Shown here: one piece after another, positions 57,098 through 64,000 of the stretch | How the letters are laid out: each line of letters begins with the position of its first letter | Numbering within the stretch: position 1 is the stretch's first letter | Source of the DNA: Proteles cristata cristata | Taxonomy: Eukaryota > Chordata > Mammalia > Carnivora > Hyaenidae | NCBI GenBank assembly: GCA_017311185.1 | Contig: JAESUZ010000756.1 | Location: forward strand, 1-64,000 | Direction: 5' to 3' | DNA: 64,000 nucleotides | The notes under the pieces: model-generated | The model's input: only the letters and a program-made list of their open reading frames with translations | What the model was told of the DNA's origin: nothing | Databases searched by the model: none | Program-made: the position numbers and the translations under genes

Positions 57098-59610
57098 TAA
57101 TAGGAGCTTTCAAAACAAAACAAAACAAAAGCTGCCATGTTTGTTGATGCTTATGATAGCATTGTTGCAGAATTGATGACTGGGCCTTTGTGACCCTTTA
57201 ATATTCTTAGGGGAGAGATGGGTAATGGCAGTTCTTTTACTTATTCTAGTTATCCTATTTTTGCCACTGCCAAAACATACCTAATATAGGGAGCATTGCA
57301 AGCAACCAAATGAACACTTTTCTGTTAACTCTGTAAAAATCAATTTGCTCCTGAGAAATGCTCCAGCTTCCAGAGTTAAAAGCAGGGAGGGATTAATGAG
57401 GGAGGGATTAGTAGTGTAGCCAGGCCTCAGGAGTGCAGAGTGACAGAGTTCCGAGGTGCTCATTTGAATGGACAGGTTCTTAGAAGGCCGTCTGTTCTCC
57501 ACACCACCTTCTGTCTTTCCTGTCTCTTCTCTGGCTCTGTCCTGACCTGGTACCTTCTGCTGCACACCCCTCTCCGGTGCACGCAGACATTTATAAAGTC
57601 CCCTAAAAACTGATTGTGCTCATCGATGCCTCATCCAACCTGGGATGTGGCCCCCACCTGCCTTCCACTCCTCACCTTGAAATCTATAAAATGAATCGGT
57701 GTCTACTTTATAACCTCTATGTTTGGAATGCTATATGAACCAAATGAACACTTTTCCATTAACTTTGTAAAAATGCATTTGCTGTTTCACTTCTAATGAG
57801 GTAGATAACTAAGTTTTTAAAAATTTGTTAGCTTATAATTGCCATTGGTATCCCAGAGTACTCCAAATAGTATTGTCTCTGCAAAATGAGAAACCTGGAA
57901 TTGGATACACGAAGATTGTCCTATTTTTTCTTTATTTCCCGCATCGACATAGAAAAAGTATTCATAGAAACAAGGTGGCGAGAATTTTTTCTGTAGCCTC
58001 AATACATTTATTACTGATGCCACATTTGTGGTTCTAACACCATTATACTATATTCAAGAAATACATTCTTCAGGTTTCTAGTCTATCTAGAACCTCAGCA
58101 TCTAACCATTTCTACCTGGATTTTATTAGCATATTAATTTCACTCTCATTTTTATTTTAATATTGCATTACATGGCAAATATCTCAAAGGATATCCAAAA
58201 GTGCCTGAAAAGATGCTTCTTCTCTTGCCCATAATTAGTGTTTGGGAAGATGATCTAGCCCCTTTCTCTCATCTGAAAATGCTAAATGTCTTGATTATCT
58301 GGTCCATTCTTTACACTATCTATAATGGTGTTCTATTTTAAAATAATGTTGGTAGAAAAAATATTCTCCATTATTAAGTACATGTAATTCTTTTGCAGTC
58401 TCTATTTGCTAGTTTTTTTTAAGAAACACTTTCCCACTGTCTTCACACTTCTGATTTTCAGATGCCACTGATTAATGGAGCTTTGTAAAATACACAGTTT
58501 TCACACAAAATTACTTCTTCTTTGGGCTGTAGTTTAAAGCTATCTTAGTTGTTGATTACTGGCATATAAACTATTGAGTTTTCATTCTTTTTTTCAAAGA
58601 TAATGGAGTTTTGTTTTAGCCTAATTTATTTATTTTAAATATGAGTTTCACCAAAAAGTCATTAAACTATTATTTCCTGATCAAGATAATTTCCATAAAT
58701 TAAATGGACTAATATTTAGTATAATAGCCATATATATTTTTCTCCTTTATCCATATTTGGGCCATTACCCACTCTTTAATATTCCCAAAATTCTACACAG
58801 AAGGGCAGAAGCAAAATTCAAATTTTTATAATCCTGGTACTCATGTGCTGACTTGTGACTCCTGACATAGGATCTAAATTATTGGAGTGTGTGCAGTGCC
58901 TTGTCTAGCCAACAGACTGTTCCTCTCTCAACATAATAATTACATTTGACATTGTTGAGCAACAAAAACAAACCAAAAGTAGGTATTTGCAGTTATAAAA
59001 GATAATTGTGTAAAGGTTATCCTTCAAGCCAAGGTACAGACATATTTATTCTTGAACCATGACCTGGCTCACTGACACACTTAGAATATGACATGCACTT
59101 TCCAGCTACTGCAGAGCCCTTTCTTTTTTTTTTTTTTTTCTCTTTTAGAGAGAGCCCTTTCTCTTTTAGAAGAGCCCTTTCTAAACTGTTATGTCTCACT
59201 GACCTTTCTGTACCAAAACTTCTCAGTCTCTAATCAGTCACAATACATTAATAACTGATGATACTGAGTTACCACCCTTCAAGTTTTGTTTTCCAACACT
59301 GGAGAGAACAATGTATCACATCAAGGGAGCCCTGACTATATAGTAGTGACGGCGAACTCCTCCTTCAAGTGTATGGGATTCTGCTTCTGGCTCTGCTTCA
59401 ACCTAATTGTGTGGCCTGGGATAAATTAGTTCAGTTCAGAGAACCATGATTCAGCTGATTTGTTTACAAAAATAAAGGTAAAAAGGGACATAGAGAATAG
59501 TAAACCAAATCCAGAATGACAGCTGGGAAATAGATCCCAATTCCCAGGCTAGATAACCTGGCCTTTCCACCTCTGAAATTCTCTAATTGTTTGTACTTAT
59601 TCAAAATATT
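57098..59610. other. Intron 4 sequence with diverged direct repeats
   Basis: Contains 46-bp direct repeats at 57304-57349 and 57738-57783 around a GC-richer segment, and a T-run duplication at 59113-59182. The rest is AT-rich and unrecognised. Confidence 0.55.
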
Positions 59611-59811
59611 TTTTAAATGTTTATTTATTTTGATAAAGAGAAAGCACACGTGAGGGGGGAAGGGGCAGAGAGAGGAGACCAAACCCAAGCAGGCTCTGTG
59701 CTGTCAGTGCAGAGCCCAGTGCTGGGCTTGATCTCACGAACCGCACAAGAGATTGTGACCTGAGCTGAAATCAAGTCGGATGCTTAACTGACTGAGCTAC
59801 CCAAGCACCCC
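59611..59811 (-). mobile_element. Felid SINE, antisense
   Basis: Ends CTGAGCTACCCAAGCACCCC. Flanks TTCAAAATATTTTTTA and TTAAAATATTCTTAAA look like a diverged duplication. Confidence 0.92.
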
Positions 59812-60386
59812 TTAAAATATTCTTAAATAACATGAATATTTGAAACATTTATAAACTAATGACAAATAACTAAAAATTGTTAGGATTCCATTCTTAACTA
59901 GAACCTCATTTTTCTTCACTAGACTCTCATGTAATCTTAATTTGATTGAGTTATCATGCTCCTCTGTTAAATGTAGAAAAATCTATATTCTTGAAACTAT
60001 ATATATAACTTTTTTCTTCATGAAGCCAGTGTGCTCAAAATTACATTTATTTGAAGAGCATGTTTTATGCATTTTAAATGATTTGAGTATTATGTTTTAA
60101 ATAGATGTTTGCGATCAGGAGACAATTTAACTCCCGTTTCTTGGTATAGCATATATTTCAAGAGGGGAAAGGGCTATATTTTAAATTTAACAAACAAACA
60201 AAGAATAAATAGCATTTTTCAAAAGTAAATTCTTTATGTGATGTTCTCAAAGAGAAAATAAATGGGGGTAGTAATGAAGAATTTAAGATTAATATTAACC
60301 TTGCTGCAGATTGCAGATACTCATAGCAACTTATATTTACTAAATATCGAAAAGACAAACCCAGCAAGATAAACAGCTTTAATAAA
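59812..60386. other. Intronic unique sequence
   Basis: AT-rich. Nothing recognised. Confidence 0.5.
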
Positions 60387-60398
60387 AAGTCTGTTTGG

Positions 60399-60607
60399 GG
60401 GGTGCCTGGCTGGCTCAGTCAGTTGAGCTTCCGACTTAGACTCAGGTCATGATCTTACGCAGTTCATGGGCTCAGGCCCTGCGTCGGGCTCTGTGCTGAC
60501 TGACAGCTTGAGCCAGGAGGCTGCTTCAGACTCTCCCTCTCTTGCTGCCCCTCCCCCCCTCATGCTCTGTCTCTCAAAAATAAATAAACATTAAAAAAAA
60601 TTTTTTT
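60399..60607 (+). mobile_element. Felid SINE, sense, inserted at the 5' end of an older SINE
   Basis: The head GGGTGCCTGGCTGGCTCAG and tail AAATAAACATTAAAAAAAA are followed by GTCTATTTGGGG. That repeats GTCTGTTTGGGG at the 5' junction and includes the first bases of the next SINE. Confidence 0.9.
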
Positions 60608-60617
60608 GACGTCTATT

Positions 60618-60735
60618 TGGGGCACCTGGCTGGCTCAGTTGGTAGATACACATGCAATTCTTGATCTCAAGGTTATAAGTTTGAGCCTATGTTGGGTGTA
60701 GAGGTTACTCAAAAAGTAAAATCTTTTTTAAAACG
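60618..60735 (+). mobile_element. Older carnivore SINE subtype, short
   Basis: The head GGGGCACCTGGCTGGCTCAG is followed by GGTAGATACACATGCAATTC and the short body TTGGGTGTAGAGGTTACTC without the CT-rich region. This is the short body type shared across carnivores. Confidence 0.75.
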
Positions 60736-60894
60736 TATTTAAAAGCTATCACCTACTATAAACAGCATTGAGCTATTGAAATGAATACCTAAGTATGAAT
60801 CTTCAACAAATGTAAGACATCTGAATTGAAGAAAACTATGTGCCTTCAGTTTTTCACAAATCTGTTTAGTGACGGCATTATCCTTACCCTGGGC

Positions 60895-60990
60895 TGTAAT
60901 CCAGGCCTGCTACTACTTACCATCCTTATGACACTAAGCAACTCGCTTCAGTGCTCTCTGACCTCAGCTTCCTCATTTTGTAGAATAATG
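60895..60990 (+). repeat. MIR remnant
   Basis: AATCCAGGCCTGCTACTACT, then ACTAAGCAACTCGCTTCAGT and CTCAGCTTCCTCATTTTGTA fit MIR. Confidence 0.7.
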
Positions 60991-61309
60991 GCATAGAAAA
61001 AGTTCCCAAACTGGCTAATCTCTGACTTTCAGGCTCTCTCCCACGGGGATATGAATAGTAGTAGGGGTTATTTGCTTCTGATTTCATCCTGAATTTCCAG
61101 TTGCTCTCTGGGAGAAAAAAAAGCAGTAAACCTATTTAAATTCCCAAATTATCTAAAAATAATGCATATGTGATAGACATGTGGATTCTGTGTGTGCAAG
61201 TATATGCCTCTTCAAGCAAATTATGTGAATTTAGAACTTTTCAGTGAATTAATTTTTCTAAACAGGACTCATTTGACTGTATTTTCCCAGATTCATTTCT
61301 TTGGGCATG

Positions 61310-61450
61310 CGTATTATCATTCAGAATATATTTAACTATTTCCTCTGAGCCAGGTACTAAGCTGGATGTTGGGAACATGTTAAGTGAATGAGGAAAACAT
61401 TGGCCTATCCTTTACAGAACTTACATTTTAGGAAGACAGACAAATCATGT
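61310..61450 (-). repeat. Possible L2-type remnant, antisense
   Basis: CTCTGAGCCAGGTACTAAGC followed by GATGTTGGGAACATG and CAGAACTTACATTTTAGGAA resembles the reverse-read L2 3' end. Confidence 0.45.
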
Positions 61451-62767
61451 CAAAAGCAAGCAACTGAAATCTGTAAAAAACATTTTGATGGGATGGAGGT
61501 CAATAGTATAGTTTAGAATAGGGGTCACCTGGTAAGGTCACTCTGAGTAGGTAAAAATTCAACTTGATACAAAGTCTGAAGACATCAAAAAGGCTTCATG
61601 ATGTGGTCAATTATTATTATTATTAATGTCACTTTACATTGGGCTTCCCTTTTGTTATTGACAAAATGGTCTCACACACATGATTAAAATAGGAGTCTCA
61701 GAACAATCTGTTAGCCACGAGGGCAGAGGGCACCATCTTATAGCAAAAGAAATGGATCTCAAAGAGGTAAACAACTGTGAGATTACAAGCACAAGGTCTT
61801 CTGATTCCAAAGGTGATGCCCTTTCAACTGTAATGTTCTGACTAGTAGTCCCATTGCCTTGTATTTTCTTCATGACACTACTGTAGATTTCTATAAACCG
61901 AGCTTCCGAATTTGAGACAAAATGAGAAACAGCAGCCGTTACCCCATGCCTGAACTCCCCCCCAAGACTAGCAACATAACTTCCCCATCATTTGGGCCCT
62001 GCCAGGAATATGGTTATTGCACTTCATCCTACCAATGGTCTTTGTCCCAAGAACTAAATTCCAGTACTCTTATTTGTAACTTATAACCATTGTCAGTAGA
62101 AATGGCAACACAAAATAATATGACTAAAAGTACAAGTAAATAAATGATAGACATTTATTAAAACTGATGGTAGAATCAGATATTCTTTATAAAATTTAAT
62201 ATGAGAAAACCAAATTTAGTTAAAATTAAAAAGAACATCTCCAGTAGCAGAAGCTACCACTGGTAAAATTTAATAGGAACTTATTAAGGAAAAAGGAAAA
62301 AAAATCTGAATTTTACTTAGAAAAGAATCCTAAATAAAGCTACTTTGGTAAAATTTAAAATGGGGAAAAAACTTAATCATGTCATCTAAAAAAACTGTTC
62401 AAGGAATAACCTGATTGATTGAAGGAGAGTGTCCACAGGAAAGAAGGCTTCAGTGACAATTCATCATTTTCTGTATAATTCTATCCAAAATATCCAGAGT
62501 CGAAATTTCCCATGCACCTTGATGCCTGGAACGGAAAGGCAGGGTCAAAACTTAGTATGCAACCTTCTGGCAATATTCACCCACCTCAATGTCCTCCTCC
62601 CCTGGGTGGGAAATCTGGCAAGATTACACAAGTATATGGCTGAGTTTGGTCCAGGCTTTCCCAGACCACACGAGCAAGGTTTCTGCCATCTCTCTCTCCA
62701 CTTTGCCTCCAGCCTCCTGTTGACCCTGTAGCTCTCATGGCATTTTCCTCCCAACTGGTTTGTGGAG
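61451..62767. other. Intronic unique sequence
   Basis: AT-rich up to about 62500, then more balanced. Open frames on both strands at 62429-62919 have no known features. Confidence 0.5.
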
Positions 62768-63250
62768 TCGCCAGCGGATATTTGTCTGTTTGCAAGCCAC
62801 TTGCTTTTCCTCTTCCGGTCGGTCTCCTGCTCCCGGTGTGAGCGAATGCTTCTGAGTTCCTCCAGGCCTCTCACAAAGTGACGGAAACCTTTGTAACTGC
62901 ACTTGCCTCGTCTCAACACTGCCAGTGTTTCCAGCTAAAAGTGCTGGTTGAATGTCGCCAAGCCCATCGGTGCCGTCTTGTGCCCTGGCCCACAGTAGTT
63001 CTTTTCAACTCGGTTACTGCTGCACTGTGTCCTTCCTTCCCCTACCCACACGGGAGTCTGTGAGGACCGAGTGACAAAAGAATTCCCGTTGCTTTCCGGT
63101 GGCTCTTGTCTTGTGCTGCTCAACTTTCTCTTCCCTTAGAATGAGTTCTTTACAGGAAGCTCCTCTATCCCTTAGACTTTGGACCCCAGATTAGATGGGA
63201 TTACCAGCCATCCAGTTGTGCCTGAATCCTAGGGTGACTCGGCTCGGGCC
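62768..63250. other. CpG-enriched patch in intron 4
   Basis: By hand count about 17 CpG dinucleotides in roughly 480 bp, in an otherwise CpG-poor intron. No SINE or L1 explains it. It could be a weak CpG island, an enhancer or an unrecognised LTR. Confidence 0.4.
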
Positions 63251-64000
63251 CATGCTGGGATCTACCCCCACTAACTTGTGTTATAGATGTTCCACAATCT
63301 GAAGCACAAAGATGTCACCAGATGAAACTATAGATTGTTATACCCATGGGGTCTATCCATGTTATATGACCTCTCTACGTCTCTTTTGACTGACAGCCTT
63401 TCCAAACAAGCAGATATCAAGGTAAACCTTTTATTTTTTAAATAGCAATAGCAAATGAGTTTTTGTTACAGGTTACTAAATGTAGAATGCATGGTACTAC
63501 TTTCTCTATGACCTTTCACTACTGTTTTCAACTTGCAAAAAGATAAAATTATGCAGTGAAAACTCAAGACCTTTAGTATTTCATAACTCAAGGTATTTTA
63601 TTTCTCTGTCTTAAGTAATGTTTCCAACTACAACTAAATTATATTTAATTATGCTGTTATTTAAGAAATAAATGATCTTCTTTCATTATCACTATATCTA
63701 ATATTTCCTTCTCCATGGAAACAAAAAGTTCTCAAGTTTGAAAGGAAGAGCAAAAACATTTACAAAAACAGTTGAGTGTATTTGGTAAGATTTCACCTTC
63801 CCATAACACCACTTTGCAGTATAAGATCAGTTTAAATAGTGTCAACATACTCCTATTGAGTAGAAAGGCAAACAATATTTTTAAATAAAAAGCTTAGAAA
63901 AAAATCTGTATTTTTTATTACTTTGCACTTGATGATAACCTTAGATGGCAATAACACACAGAATAAAACCTCAATGACCCATTTCCAGATTTCTTTTTAA
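63251..64000. other. Intron 4 unique sequence to the window end
   Basis: AT-rich. Nothing recognised, and in particular no match to the RGS17 last coding exon. Confidence 0.55.

Larger units (their letters stand above)
56595..64000 (+). other. RGS17: RGS17 intron 4 (5' part)
   Basis: This phase-0 intron begins GTAAAA after Glu148. It runs past the end of the window. Reading both for the conserved start of the last exon (VSLDSR) and for its C-terminal sequence gave no match before 64000. It contains a MER5-type element, 46-bp direct repeats, three SINEs, MIR remnants and a CpG-enriched patch near 62.8-63.25 kb. Confidence 0.88.

Noticed and set aside
1460..60735. tRNA-like SINE heads as tRNA genes
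   Set aside because: They have tRNA-derived A- and B-box-like sequence but are attached to SINE bodies and tails and are diverged. None forms a free, intact tRNA gene.
1460..60735. Regularly recurring 200-bp repeats as a CRISPR-like array
   Set aside because: The copies are dispersed SINEs on both strands with target duplications, in a mammalian intron.
62545..62919. 124-codon minus-strand open frame as a gene
   Set aside because: No recognisable domain, no splice or start context, and it overlaps a plus-strand open frame of similar length.

Overview
The window reads as nuclear DNA from a feliform carnivoran, most likely a cat (Felidae). The main clue is about 36 copies, on both strands, of the Lys-tRNA-headed SINE typical of felids. 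Its head begins GGGGCGCCTGGGTGGCTCAG, followed by a CT-rich tail and AAATAAATAAA. There is also one copy of an older carnivore SINE type, plus L1, L2, MIR and MER5-type fossils. Base composition is AT-rich and CpG-poor, as expected for mammalian intron.

One gene is present, RGS17 (RGSZ2), on the + strand. Three exons are visible: the first coding exon (38411-38554, ATG at 38436), the second (54139-54228) and the third (56360-56594). They join in phase with canonical GT/AG junctions and encode residues 1-148 of a protein expected to be 210 residues long. The product is an RZ-family regulator of G-protein signalling, with a palmitoylatable cysteine string near the N-terminus and the first half of the RGS domain. 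The non-coding first exon and promoter should lie left of the window, and the last coding exon right of it. Almost everything else is intron.

Layout: 1-38410 is the end of intron 1, with an antisense L1 fragment at the left edge, a young 5'-truncated L1 at 9735-10499, older L1s at about 16.2, 20.6, 29.5 and 33-34.9 kb, an old repeat at 34.9-36 kb and many SINEs. 38555-54138 is intron 2, 54229-56359 is intron 3, and 56595-64000 is the start of intron 4.

No new gene system, operon, CRISPR array or functional RNA gene could be supported. The points most worth a second look are a pair of inverted repeats with bZIP-type core sites just upstream of the second coding exon, a 'tail-only' retroinsertion with perfect target-site duplications, nested and inverted SINE pairs, two CpG-enriched patches inside introns, and diverged 46-bp direct repeats bracketing a GC-richer segment in intron 4.
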